Part shown: one piece after another, positions 1 through 7,882 of the stretch
Numbering within the stretch: position 1 is the stretch's first letter
Layout of the letters: each line of letters opens with the position of its first letter
Source of the DNA: Pseudoflavonifractor_A sp022772585
GTDB taxonomy: Bacteria; Bacillota; Clostridia; Oscillospirales; Oscillospiraceae
Reading direction: 5' to 3'
DNA: 64,000 nt
Assembly (NCBI RefSeq): GCF_052065415.1
Contig: NZ_JBQHUB010000012.1
Span: 1 to 64,000 of the forward strand
Translations under genes and position numbers: made by a program
Notes under the pieces: model-generated
Seen by the model: only the letters and a program-made list of their open reading frames with translations
What the model was told of the DNA's origin: nothing
Databases searched by the model: none

Positions 1-89
<89 letters not shown>

Positions 90-280
90 ATGGTATCTAA
101 ACTCCGAAGAGTTCAAATCACTTTATTGAAGCCTAATTCATAGCTTCAAAGAAATTAATCAGCTGCCCCTTCACAAACTTGCGCTTGCGAAGGACAACTT
201 GTCCTTCTGGTGCTTCGTGTTTCTTTCACGTTGTTTAATTTACAAGGTACACGCTTCGACCTCTCGGTCAAGTGCTCGAC
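90..280 (-). other. rRNA operon leader
   Basis: This is the transcribed spacer between the last rrn promoter and 16S. It holds several short inverted repeats: 189-207 with arms GAAGGACAA/TTGTCCTTC, and one around 100-115. A boxA-like TTTCTTTGAAGC lies at 143-154 (read on minus). Such elements normally serve rRNA antitermination and RNase III processing. The boxA assignment is by resemblance only. No protein gene is seen here. Confidence 0.5.
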
Positions 281-281
281 T

Positions 282-310
282 ATTTTATCACACTCAGTTT
301 TGTTTGTCAA
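282..310 (-). promoter_or_regulatory. rrn promoter P3 (proximal)
   Basis: Read on minus: TTGACA (305-310), 17-bp spacer, TAAAAT (282-287). It lies about 190 bp upstream of 16S. Confidence 0.8.
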
Positions 311-404
311 GAACTTTTTTCAGGCTTTTCCGGGGCTTTTCAGCCCTCAGAACCGCTTTTCCGAAGCTCTCTCATCCAACCGCCGCTTCCGTGCGAACTC
401 ATTC

Positions 405-433
405 AGTTTAGCACATCCGCTCCCACTTGTCAA
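405..433 (-). promoter_or_regulatory. rrn promoter P2
   Basis: Read on minus: TTGACA (428-433), 17-bp spacer, TAAACT (405-410). Same spacing as the two neighbouring promoters. Confidence 0.75.
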
Positions 434-510
434 CACCTTTTTTCAGAACCGCTCCTGCTTTCCGCCGCTGTGTCCCATCTTCCAGGTGCCCCCTCGTGAG
501 GCGCTCAGAT

Positions 511-539
511 ATAATACCAACTCCCGCCCCTTTTGTCAA
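511..539 (-). promoter_or_regulatory. rrn promoter P1 (distal)
   Basis: Read on minus: TTGACA (534-539), 17-bp spacer, TATTAT (511-516). With P2 and P3 it makes a tandem set of three sigma-A promoters about 105-125 bp apart, typical of rRNA operons. Confidence 0.8.
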
Positions 540-671
540 CACCTTTTTTCTTTTTTTCGACGTTTTTTTCGTGGACGTCTCTTTTTGATTCAAAACAGCG
601 GTTGCGCCCTTCTTTTAAATGTGATAGGCTATCTCATATAAAAACTCTATGATTTACTTGGAGGTATGGCC

Positions 672-1586
672 ATGCCCATTCGCATTCCGGATTCCCTGCC
701 CGCCCGTGCGGTGCTGGAGAGTGAAAATATCTTTGTTATGACCGAATACCGGGCCATGCACCAGGATATCCGTCCTTTGAGCGTTCTTATCCTCAACCTG
801 ATGCCCACCAAGATCGTCACCGAGACCCAGATCCTCCGAAAGCTCTCCAACACGCCGCTCCAGATCCAGGTGGAATTGCTCCAGACAAGCAGCTACATAT
901 CCCGTCACACCGATGAGAATCATCTGGACTCCTTCTACACCACCTTTGACCGGGTCAAGGACCGCAAATTCGACGGTATGATCATTACCGGCGCTCCCGT
1001 GGAGAACATGGAATTTGACCAGGTGGACTACTGGGACGAGCTGTGCCAGATCATGGAATGGACCCGGACCCACGTCCACTCCACCCTCCATATTTGCTGG
1101 GGCGCTCAGGCCGGTCTCTATTATCACCACGGCATTGAGAAGCGCAGCCTGCCTAAAAAGCTCTTCGGCGTCTATGAGCACAAAGTCCTCAAGCCCAGTT
1201 CCCCCCTGTTCCGCGGTTTTGACGATGTCTTTTTTGCCCCCAATTCCCGCTATACCGAGGTCTGGGCCGATGATATCCGCCAGCGCCCCGAGCTGGAGCT
1301 GATCGCCATGTCGGACGAGGCCGGTGTCTTTGCGGTCAAAACCGAGGACAGCCGTCGTTTCTATATCATGGGCCATCCTGAGTACGATCCCGATACCCTG
1401 GCCCGGGAATACTGGCGTGATGTGGACAAGGGTCTGGACATCGCCGTGCCCGCCAACTACTTCCCGGATGACGATCCCACCCGTCCTCCCATTGTCCGCT
1501 GGCGCAGCGCCGGCCAGCTGCTCTATACCAACTGGCTCAATTACTATGTGTATCAGACCACTCCCTATGATCTGAGCAAGGTATAA
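672..1586 (+). CDS. metA: Homoserine O-acetyltransferase (MetA family)
   Basis: This enzyme acylates the hydroxyl of L-homoserine, the entry step to methionine. The protein has 304 residues, the usual MetA length. I chose the ATG at 672 because TTGGAGGT (658-665) is 6 bases upstream; the ATG at 666 is too close. This start also puts the family residues at their textbook numbers: nucleophile Cys142 in CWGAQA, and His235 and Glu237 in HPEYD. Residue 111 is Glu (GAPVE), the residue known to favour acetyl-CoA; Gly111 in the E. coli enzyme favours succinyl-CoA. The product is therefore probably O-acetylhomoserine, despite the common succinyltransferase name. The gene is transcribed away from the rRNA operon. 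I saw no SAM riboswitch or T-box in front of it. Confidence 0.95.
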   Translation: MPIRIPDSLPARAVLESENIFVMTEYRAMHQDIRPLSVLILNLMPTKIVTETQILRKLSNTPLQIQVELLQTSSYISRHTDENHLDSFYTTFDRVKDRKFDGMIITGAPVENMEFDQVDYWDELCQIMEWTRTHVHSTLHICWGAQAGLYYHHGIEKRSLPKKLFGVYEHKVLKPSSPLFRGFDDVFFAPNSRYTEVWADDIRQRPELELIAMSDEAGVFAVKTEDSRRFYIMGHPEYDPDTLAREYWRDVDKGLDIAVPANYFPDDDPTRPPIVRWRSAGQLLYTNWLNYYVYQTTPYDLSKV

Positions 1587-1688
1587 CAGGAAAGCCGGGA
1601 AGCCGCATATTCTCAAATCTGGTGTGTTTCATTTCCTCCCCCTGGATAGCGGGGATGGCAAATTTATTCTGGTCAGGAGGTCTTTTTT

Positions 1689-2315
1689 ATGAATGTTCTG
1701 CTTATCAACGGCAGCCCCCGCCCAAATGGCTGCACCTTCACCGCCCTCAGCGAGGTGGCTTCTACCCTGGAGGCCGAAGGTATTTCTGCCGAGATCGTCT
1801 CCCTGGGCGCCGGTTCCCTGCGGGATTGCACCGCCTGCCGCAAATGCGCCGAGCTGGACAACGCCTGTATTTTCTCCGATGACTGCGTCAACGACCTGAT
1901 CGCCAGGGCTGCCCGGGCCGACGGCTTCGTCTTCGGCACTCCCGTGTACTACGCCCATCCCAGCGGCCGCATTCTCTCTGCCCTGGACCGGATGTTCTAC
2001 GCCGGCAGCGCAGCCTTTCGCCACAAGCCCGCCGCCGCGGTGGCCTCCGCCCGCCGGGCAGGCACCACCGCCTCTCTGGATGTGCTCAGCAAGTATTTTA
2101 CCATCGCCGAAATGCCGGTGGTCTCCTCCTCTTATTGGAACATGGTCCACGGCAACTCCCCGGAGGAGGTGCAGCAGGACCTGGAGGGTCTCCAGTCCAT
2201 GCGCAACCTGGGCCGCAATATGGCCTGGCTCCTGAAATGCATCCGGCTTGGCCGGGACAGCGGTGTCCTCCCCCCTGTCACTGAGCGAGCATATAAGACC
2301 AATTTTATTCGCTGA
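1689..2315 (+). CDS. Flavodoxin-fold NAD(P)H-dependent oxidoreductase
   Basis: A 208-residue soluble flavoprotein of the flavodoxin_2/NADPH-dependent FMN reductase group. The N-terminus has the phosphate-binding loop GSPRPNGCT after a beta strand (LLINGSPR). A cysteine-rich stretch follows at about residues 40-62 (DCTACRKC...DDC), with spacing typical of the iron-sulfur-flavoprotein-like branch. GTPVYYAHPSGRILSALDR is the usual second FMN loop. The start is supported by AGGAGG about 8 bases upstream. It lies 102 bp after metA on the same strand and may be co-transcribed. It ends in a strong terminator. The electron acceptor cannot be read from the sequence. Confidence 0.85.
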   Translation: MNVLLINGSPRPNGCTFTALSEVASTLEAEGISAEIVSLGAGSLRDCTACRKCAELDNACIFSDDCVNDLIARAARADGFVFGTPVYYAHPSGRILSALDRMFYAGSAAFRHKPAAAVASARRAGTTASLDVLSKYFTIAEMPVVSSSYWNMVHGNSPEEVQQDLEGLQSMRNLGRNMAWLLKCIRLGRDSGVLPPVTERAYKTNFIR

Positions 2316-2322
2316 ACGTGTT

Positions 2323-2360
2323 CCGCGGCTCCGGCATTATACCGGAGCCGCGGTCTTTTC
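2323..2360 (+). terminator. Intrinsic terminator after the flavoprotein gene
   Basis: A perfect 12-bp stem CCGCGGCTCCGG (2323-2334) pairs with 2342-2353 and is followed by TCTTTT. It ends the metA/flavoprotein transcript. Confidence 0.9.
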
Positions 2361-2371
2361 ACATGGTTTCA

Positions 2372-2735
2372 GAAAAGCACAACCCCCCAGCCGTCCTCTG
2401 CGGCTGGGGGGCTACTTCTGATTCTGGATTTCTACCATGTTTCAACCTCTTGCTTTCTACGGATTTGCGCTGGATCCTGTTGCTGAAGTTTTCCTCGCGG
2501 ATGCAGTTACCCAGAAACTCATGTTGCGCCAAGTCTTCCTTCTGCGATGCTTCGCGTCGGGGGCTCCTGCGCTCGTTCTCACACATGTGAGCTGGTCTGG
2601 AACTTGCTTCGTCTGGATCTTCCGGCCTGGATCGTTCTGCGCTGATGCGTATGCCTCTTTCTATGCCTTCAGGTCATACGCGGAAAGGGTTCTGTCCTTG
2701 TTAGTACATCGGACTCTCGCTCCTTTCTTTCTGGC
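2372..2735 (-). ncRNA. Candidate structured noncoding RNA, about 360 nt
   Basis: A near-consensus promoter on minus (2739-2767) points into this stretch, which ends about 350 bases later at a strong terminator (2383-2411 plus T-rich tail). The interval is GC-balanced and rich in short inverted repeats, for example GCGTATG...CATACGC and GATCCAGGCCGGAAGATC. The only open frame of note on this strand (2359-2586) lacks a ribosome binding site and runs through the terminator hairpin, so it is unlikely to be a gene. It lacks the hallmarks of tmRNA and RNase P, and is too long for typical 6S or small SRP RNA. The raiA-type RNAs of Clostridia are one candidate class, but I cannot confirm that from memory. 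Transcript limits are inferred from the promoter and terminator. Confidence 0.6.
2383..2411 (-). terminator. Terminator of the candidate RNA
   Basis: An 11-bp perfect stem CCCCCCAGCCG/CGGCTGGGGGG has a 7-base loop. On minus it is followed by TTGTGCTTTT. Confidence 0.85.
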
Positions 2736-2738
2736 TAT

Positions 2739-2767
2739 ATTGTACTATACCATCTCCTATTTGTCAA
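2739..2767 (-). promoter_or_regulatory. Promoter of the candidate RNA
   Basis: Read on minus: TTGACA (2762-2767), 17-bp spacer, TACAAT (2739-2744). Initiation is expected near 2732. Confidence 0.85.
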
Positions 2768-2803
2768 GTCTTTTTGTTGTATTTTTAAAATTTTAATCTT
2801 TTG

Positions 2804-2932
2804 TCAGAACCCAACCGCCGTCACCAGCTCAGTGATGGGCATCGCAAACCAGATGACGTCTGCTCCCGCAGCGGCGGCGATACCGGTGCTGCTTCCGGCC
2901 TCACCGCCGCAGGTCCTCCGGCGGTCTTTCAT
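2804..2932 (-). pseudogene. C-terminal remnant of a MATE-family efflux transporter
   Basis: A 42-codon open frame on minus ends in GADVIWFAMPITELVTAVGF. This matches the conserved last helix of MATE multidrug transporters (G-x-D-x-I/V-W-x-A-x-P-I/L-x-E). The rest of the roughly 450-residue transporter is missing: upstream on minus comes a terminator and then spoVAC. I see no ribosome binding site. It is best read as debris of a decayed or deleted gene. Family assignment rests on about 25 residues. Confidence 0.55.
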
Positions 2933-2944
2933 TTCTTCGAAAAC

Positions 2945-2995
2945 AATAAAAGGGCTGGATAAGTACAGGCGTCTCAGCCTGTTGCCTTATCCAGC
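2945..2995 (-). terminator. Terminator after spoVAC
   Basis: A stem with arms GGGCTGGATAAG/CTTATCCAGCCC and an inner CAGGC...GCCTG is followed on minus by TTTTATTGTTTT. Confidence 0.85.
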
Positions 2996-3076
2996 CCATC
3001 ATTTTCAAGGAACGATCCACCCTCCGGGCAAGCACCGCATATTTTACACAGCGCTGCCCCATTTGTTAAGTCTTTC

Positions 3077-3520
3077 TCAGGCTATCCCGAACAGCACCAG
3101 AAGCAGCCCGTAGACCACACTGGCACTGATGCCGAACACCAGCACCGGTCCCGCCACCGTAAATAGCTTGGCGGCGGTCCCGGTGACAAAGCCTTCGCTC
3201 TTGAATTCCAGTGCAGGAGAGACCATGGCATTGGCAAAGCCGGTGATGGGCACCAGGGTGCCGGCCCCGGCGTGCTTGGCAATGTTGTCAAACACGCCCA
3301 GACCGGTGAGCAGCGCGGCGATGAAGATCAGCGTCACCGACACCGCGCAGGAGGCCGGATCCTCCTCCAGTCCCCATGCCAGGTAGAAATTCCGCAGCCC
3401 CTGCCCCGCGGTACAGATGGCGCCGCCCACCACGAAGGCCCAGGCCATATCCTTCCACAGCGGCGAGGGCTTGGCCTTGCGCTGCACATACTTGTTATAT
3501 TCCTGATTTGTCATGTCCAT
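3077..3520 (-). CDS. spoVAC: Stage V sporulation protein AC
   Basis: SpoVAC is an inner-membrane protein of the forespore channel that moves dipicolinic acid and acts as a mechanosensitive channel in germination. The 147-residue product has the family signature: a charged N-terminus (KYVQRKAKPSP), then helices with FVVGGAICTAGQGL, LLTGLGVFDNIAKHAGAGTLVPITGFANAMVSPALEFKSEG-type sequence, and a final hydrophobic segment. The ATG at 3520 is chosen because AGGAGG (3531-3535) is 10 bases upstream. Unusually, spoVAD and spoVAE do not follow; a terminator and a MATE remnant come next. A SigmaG-like element may lie upstream (GCATA near 3570, CAATAGA near 3545, 18-bp gap), which would fit forespore expression, but the -10 match is imperfect. 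Confidence 0.93.
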   Translation of the reverse strand: MDMTNQEYNKYVQRKAKPSPLWKDMAWAFVVGGAICTAGQGLRNFYLAWGLEEDPASCAVSVTLIFIAALLTGLGVFDNIAKHAGAGTLVPITGFANAMVSPALEFKSEGFVTGTAAKLFTVAGPVLVFGISASVVYGLLLVLFGIA

Positions 3521-3585
3521 AGCGGCACATCCTCCTTTGGCTCTATTGTTCCAATCTCCCGTCAAACTATGCAGGGACACCTTTT

Positions 3586-3624
3586 AAAGAAAAACCGGTA
3601 TCCGCTGTGCGGATACCGGTTTTT
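3586..3624 (-). terminator. Terminator of the V-ATPase operon
   Basis: A 15-bp perfect stem (3591-3605 with 3609-3623) has a 3-base loop and flanking A/T runs, so it can act in both directions. It lies just after the ntpD stop codon. Confidence 0.9.
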
Positions 3625-3634
3625 AACGCAGATA

Positions 3635-4348
3635 TCAGATGTTCTCCGGGTCCTCGGGATGACCGCCGAAGGCCTCCACGGCCCTGGCCGTCTCGGCCCG
3701 CTTCTCCTCCAGGTTCTCCTTGAGGATCATGTCCTTCACCTTCATCAGGCGGATGGTGGAAGCGCGCTCGTTCTCATCCAGCTTCATGGTGATATACTTG
3801 ATGGCTTCCTCCATCTGGGGGATCTTCACGTACTCCAGGGCGTTGACGCGGCGGCGGGTCTTTTCGATCTCCTCCGCCAGCAGCTGGGAGGTCTTTTCGA
3901 TCTGGGCCAGCTTGAGCATATCCTGGAACACGGAGGCCATGTTGTCCACGGCGTCGTCCAGCTCGCCGGATGTAGTGGCGAAGCCATAGGGATAGACCTC
4001 GCCGGGGTCCTGGCTCTTGGTCTTGAACTCATAGACAGGGACATTGACCGACATGACATTCTGGAAGGTCATGTCCAGCTCCACAGACTGCTTGGGGTAC
4101 AGCAGGGACTGCTCCAGCATCTCGCCGGACATGAGGGCGGAGGCCACGGTAAAGGAGCCGTAGGCCTGCATCAGGCCGTCCTCCACCTTCTTGCGGAGGG
4201 CCCGGTTCTCCCGTACCACGTCCATGAACTGCTTCATCAGCTCATCCCGCTTGTCCTTGAGCAGCTTGTGGCCCCGGATGGAGGTCCTCAGCCGGCCCTT
4301 GAGCCGGGTGAGCTCCTGCCGGGTGGGGTTTACGTTCATCGCCGGCAT
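3635..4348 (-). CDS. ntpD: V-type ATP synthase subunit D
   Basis: Subunit D is the central rotor shaft of the V/A-type ATPase. The 237-residue protein begins with the conserved NPTRQELTRLKGRL and is predicted to be a long antiparallel coiled coil at both ends, with a short central segment. Length and N-terminal motif fit the family. An AGGAGG 7-8 bases before the ATG supports the start. It begins 3 bases after ntpB, so it is translated from the same operon message, and it is the last gene before the terminator. Confidence 0.95.
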   Translation of the reverse strand: MPAMNVNPTRQELTRLKGRLRTSIRGHKLLKDKRDELMKQFMDVVRENRALRKKVEDGLMQAYGSFTVASALMSGEMLEQSLLYPKQSVELDMTFQNVMSVNVPVYEFKTKSQDPGEVYPYGFATTSGELDDAVDNMASVFQDMLKLAQIEKTSQLLAEEIEKTRRRVNALEYVKIPQMEEAIKYITMKLDENERASTIRLMKVKDMILKENLEEKRAETARAVEAFGGHPEDPENI

Positions 4349-4351
4349 AGC

Positions 4352-5734
4352 TTACCCCTCCTTTTTCGGGAGGTATTTCTCGATATATTCCGGCTTGATA
4401 CGCTTGAGCTCGGCCTTGGGCAGGATGCTCAGCAGCTCCCAGCCCAGGTCCAGGGTCTCCAGGATGCCGCGGTTCTCATCGGGGCCCTGGGAGACATAGC
4501 GCTTCTCAAACTCGTCGGCAAATTTGGCGTACTGCAGGTCGGTGGGAGAAAGGGCGGCCTCGCCCAGGATGGACATGAGCTCCTTGTTCTCCTTACCGGT
4601 GGCGTAGGCGGCGAAGAGCTGGTTCATGGTACCGGCGTGATCCTCGCGGGTCTTGCCCACGCCCACGCCCTTGTCCTTCAGACGGGACAGGGAGGGCAGC
4701 ACGTCCACAGGGGGATTGACGCCCTTGCGGAACAGCTCCTGGCTCAGGATAATCTGACCCTCGGTGATGTAGCCGGTCAGGTCGGGGATGGGGTGGGTCT
4801 TGTCGTTTTCCGGCATGGTCAGGATGGGGATCAGGGTGATGGAACCGGGCTTGCCCAGCTGACGGCCGGCCCGCTCGTACATGGTAGCCAGGTCGGTGTA
4901 CAGGTAGCCAGGGTAGCCGCGGCGGCCAGGGACTTCCTTCTTGGCCGCGGAGACCTCGCGCAGGGCCTCGGCGTAGTTGGTGATATCGGTAAGGATGACC
5001 AGCACGTGCATGCCCTTCTCAAAGGCCAGGTACTCGGCGGCGGTCAGGGCCATACGGGGGGTGGCAATACGCTCGACGGCGGGGTCGTTGGCCAGGTTGG
5101 TGAACAGGACCGTGCGGTCGATGGCGCCGGTGCGCTTGAACTCCTCCACGAAGAAGTTGGACTCCTCGAAGGTGATGCCGATGGCGGCAAAGACCACGGC
5201 GAAGTTGGAGGCCTCGTCCCCCAGCACCTTGGCCTGGCGGGCGATCTGGGCGGCCAGGTTGTTGTGGGGCAGGCCGGAGCCGGAGAAGATGGGCAGCTTC
5301 TGGCCGCGGACCAGGGTGTTCAGACCGTCGATGGTGGAGATACCGGTCTGGATGAACTCGTTGGGGTAGTCGCGGGCGGCGGGGTTCATGGGCAGGCCGT
5401 TGATGTCACGGTGCTCCTCGGCCATGATCTCGGGGCCGCCGTCAATGGGCTGGCCCATGCCGTTAAAGACGCGGCCCAGCATGTCGCCGGACACCGCCAG
5501 CTCCAGAGGATGGCCCAGGAAGCGGACCTTGGACTCCTTCAGGTTCAGTCCGGCGGAGGACTCGAAGAGCTGGACCACGGCGTTGTCGCCGTTGACCTCC
5601 AGCACCTTGCAGCGGCGGACGGAGCCGTCGGGCAGCTCGATCTCGGCCAGCTCGTCATAGGTGACGCCCTGGACCCGGCGGACCACCATCAGGGGGCCGT
5701 TGATCTCCTGGATCGTCTTGTATTCACGGATCAT
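4352..5734 (-). CDS. ntpB: V-type ATP synthase subunit B
   Basis: The non-catalytic nucleotide-site subunit of the A3B3 head. It has 460 residues, full length. It keeps the beta-barrel N-terminus (EYKTIQEINGPLMVV), the GSGLPHN loop in place of a true Walker A, and the diagnostic RRGYPGYLYTDLATMYERAG. The start codon overlaps the ntpA stop as ATGA (5731-5734), which implies translational coupling and equal expression of A and B. Confidence 0.97.
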   Translation of the reverse strand: MIREYKTIQEINGPLMVVRRVQGVTYDELAEIELPDGSVRRCKVLEVNGDNAVVQLFESSAGLNLKESKVRFLGHPLELAVSGDMLGRVFNGMGQPIDGGPEIMAEEHRDINGLPMNPAARDYPNEFIQTGISTIDGLNTLVRGQKLPIFSGSGLPHNNLAAQIARQAKVLGDEASNFAVVFAAIGITFEESNFFVEEFKRTGAIDRTVLFTNLANDPAVERIATPRMALTAAEYLAFEKGMHVLVILTDITNYAEALREVSAAKKEVPGRRGYPGYLYTDLATMYERAGRQLGKPGSITLIPILTMPENDKTHPIPDLTGYITEGQIILSQELFRKGVNPPVDVLPSLSRLKDKGVGVGKTREDHAGTMNQLFAAYATGKENKELMSILGEAALSPTDLQYAKFADEFEKRYVSQGPDENRGILETLDLGWELLSILPKAELKRIKPEYIEKYLPKKEG

Positions 5735-7509
5735 ACCTCAGCACCTCCCTTGGCCACGGCGGCCTCGATCTGCTCCTGCATGTCGCGGCTCATCTGCGCG
5801 AACACCTCCACATACTTGTCGTCGGGGATGCTCTTGGCGCGGCCCATCTGCTCACGGAAGGGAATGTTGAACAGATCGGCGGTCTTGGCGCCCTTCTCAA
5901 TGGCGGCGCGGCAGCTCTTGTCATAGTCCAGAATCATGGCCAGCATCTTGTCCTGGCGCTCATAGCTGGAGTACCAGTCGATCTCCATGAAGCCGTTCTG
6001 CTGGAGGAAGTCCTCCCGCAGCATCTTGGCGGTCTCCAGGGTCAGCTGGTCGCCGGGGGACAGGGAATCCTTGCCCACCAGCTGGACGATCTCGTTCAGG
6101 CTGGACTCCTCCTGGAGGATGGACATGGACTTGTCGCGGTTGACCATGAACTGCTTGCCCAGATGCTCGTCGTACCAGGGCTTCAGGGTGTCCAGATACA
6201 GGGAGTAGGAGTTGAGCCAGTTGATGGCGGGGAAGTGACGGCGGTAGGCCAGGGAGGAGTCCAGCGCCCAGAACACCTTGACGATACGCATGGTGGCCTG
6301 AGACACGGGCTCACTGAGGTCGCCGCCCGGAGGGGAAACGGCGCCCACGGCGGTCAGGGAGCCCCGGCGGCTCTCGTCGGAGCCCAGGCACTCCACCATG
6401 CCGGCGCGCTCGTAGAACTGGGCCAGACGGGAGGACAGGTAGGCGGGGTAGCCTTCTTCGCCGGGCATCTCTTCCAGACGGCCGGACATCTCGCGCAGAG
6501 CCTCGGCCCAGCGGGAGGTAGAGTCGGCGATGACGGCCACGTCGTAGCCCATGTCGCGGAAGTACTCGGCGATGGTGATGCCGGTGTAGATAGAGGCCTC
6601 ACGGGCGGCCACGGGCATATCGGAGGTGTTGGCGATGAGCACGGTACGCTTCATCAGGGACTCGCCGGTACGGGGGTCCACCAGCTCGGGAAACTCCCGC
6701 AGAACGTCGGTCATCTCATTGCCGCGCTCGCCGCAGCCGATGTAGATGACGATGTCCACGTCGGACCACTTGGCCAACTGGTGCTGCATAACGGTCTTGC
6801 CCGAGCCGAAGGGGCCGGGGATGGCCGCGGTGCCGCCCTTGGCCACGGGGAACATGGCGTCCACGATGCGCTGGCCGGAGAGCAGGGGGGTCTTGGGGGG
6901 ATACTTGTGCTTATAGGGACGGCCCACACGGACGGGCCACTTCTGGACCATGGTCAGCTCCACGCGCTCGCCCTTGTCGTTCTTGAGCACGGCGATGACC
7001 TGCTCCACGGTGTAGTCGCCGGCGGGAGCCACAGACTCCAGGGTGCCGCTCATCTTGGGGGGCACCATGATCTTGTGGAGCACCACGCTGGTCTCCTGAA
7101 CGGTGCCCAGCACGTCGCCGCCCACAACCTTGTCGCCGGCCTTGGCCACAGGCTGGAAGGCCCACTTCTTCTCGCGGTCCAGGGCGGGGACCTCCACGCC
7201 GCGGGGCAGGTTGTTGCCCCCGGTCTTTTTCATGATCTCCTCCAGCGGGCGCTGGATACCGTCGTAGATGTTCTCGATGATACCGGGGCCCAGCTCCACA
7301 GACAGAGGAGAGCCGGTGGTCACCACCTCGGCGCCGGGGCCCAGTCCGGAGGTCTCCTCGTAGACCTGAATGGACGCGGAGTCGCCGTTCATGTTCAGGA
7401 TCTCGCCGATGAGCCGCTGCTCACCCACGCGGACCACGTCGGCCATATTGGCGTCCGCCAATCCGGTGGCGACCACCAGCGGGCCGGAAACCTTAACAAT
7501 TTTGCCCAT
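5731..7509 (-). CDS. ntpA: V-type ATP synthase catalytic subunit A
   Basis: The catalytic ATPase subunit, 592 residues. It has the Walker A motif GPFGSGKT (residues 232-239) and the long non-homologous insert typical of V-type A subunits (about residues 110-200, including KMSGTLESVAPAGDYTV). It also has SRWAEALREMSGRLEEMPGEEGYPAYL and the C-terminal helical domain. It couples ATP hydrolysis or synthesis to ion flow through the K ring. It sits between the F-type stalk gene and ntpB, in the order known from Enterococcus hirae. Confidence 0.97.
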   Translation of the reverse strand: MGKIVKVSGPLVVATGLADANMADVVRVGEQRLIGEILNMNGDSASIQVYEETSGLGPGAEVVTTGSPLSVELGPGIIENIYDGIQRPLEEIMKKTGGNNLPRGVEVPALDREKKWAFQPVAKAGDKVVGGDVLGTVQETSVVLHKIMVPPKMSGTLESVAPAGDYTVEQVIAVLKNDKGERVELTMVQKWPVRVGRPYKHKYPPKTPLLSGQRIVDAMFPVAKGGTAAIPGPFGSGKTVMQHQLAKWSDVDIVIYIGCGERGNEMTDVLREFPELVDPRTGESLMKRTVLIANTSDMPVAAREASIYTGITIAEYFRDMGYDVAVIADSTSRWAEALREMSGRLEEMPGEEGYPAYLSSRLAQFYERAGMVECLGSDESRRGSLTAVGAVSPPGGDLSEPVSQATMRIVKVFWALDSSLAYRRHFPAINWLNSYSLYLDTLKPWYDEHLGKQFMVNRDKSMSILQEESSLNEIVQLVGKDSLSPGDQLTLETAKMLREDFLQQNGFMEIDWYSSYERQDKMLAMILDYDKSCRAAIEKGAKTADLFNIPFREQMGRAKSIPDDKYVEVFAQMSRDMQEQIEAAVAKGGAEV

Positions 7510-7573
7510 AGGCTTTTATACCTTCTTTCGGGTGATATTCGCAATAGATCTCGGTGGAAAAGGGGTGGGCGCC

Positions 7574-7882
7574 TTAGAGGATATCCGCGCCCACGGCCCG
7601 CTCCACGGCGCTCTTGACATTGGCCATGCCGATGCCAAGGCTGCCCTCGGTGCCGGGAATGAGGATGATGGCGGGGGTGAGAGCGTCCTTGTACCGGGCC
7701 ACTTCGGCCTCCATACGCTCGGCGTACTGCTCGGTCAGATAGATCACGGCGTAGTTCTCCTTGGCCAGGGTGTGGAGGATCCTGCGGGCCTCATCCACAT
7801 CGTCGGCAGGGAACACGTCCAGGCCCAGGGCCTTGAAGCCCAGGACGCTGTCCTTATCACCCAGGACTGCAATTTTATACAT
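7574..7882 (-). CDS. ntpG: V-type ATP synthase subunit F (central stalk; NtpG type)
   Basis: A small Rossmann-like subunit of the central stalk, about 102 residues. It begins MYKIAVLGDKDSVLGFKALG, the family signature. I prefer the ATG at 7882 because homologues start there; a GTG at 7891 in the same frame is possible and has slightly better spacing to AAAGG. The start overlaps the end of the preceding C-subunit gene, which suggests coupling. It is called NtpF or NtpG depending on nomenclature. Confidence 0.92.
   Translation of the reverse strand: MYKIAVLGDKDSVLGFKALGLDVFPADDVDEARRILHTLAKENYAVIYLTEQYAERMEAEVARYKDALTPAIILIPGTEGSLGIGMANVKSAVERAVGADIL

Noticed and set aside
2359..2586. 75-codon ORF inside the candidate RNA
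   Set aside because: No ribosome binding site, and it reads through the terminator hairpin. A translated role cannot be excluded but is less likely than a noncoding RNA.
3272..5926. An 884-codon open frame antisense to the V-ATPase genes
   Set aside because: It mirrors ntpD, ntpB and part of ntpA on the other strand, has low-complexity His/Gly/Leu/Val-rich translation and no ribosome binding site. High GC leaves such shadows.
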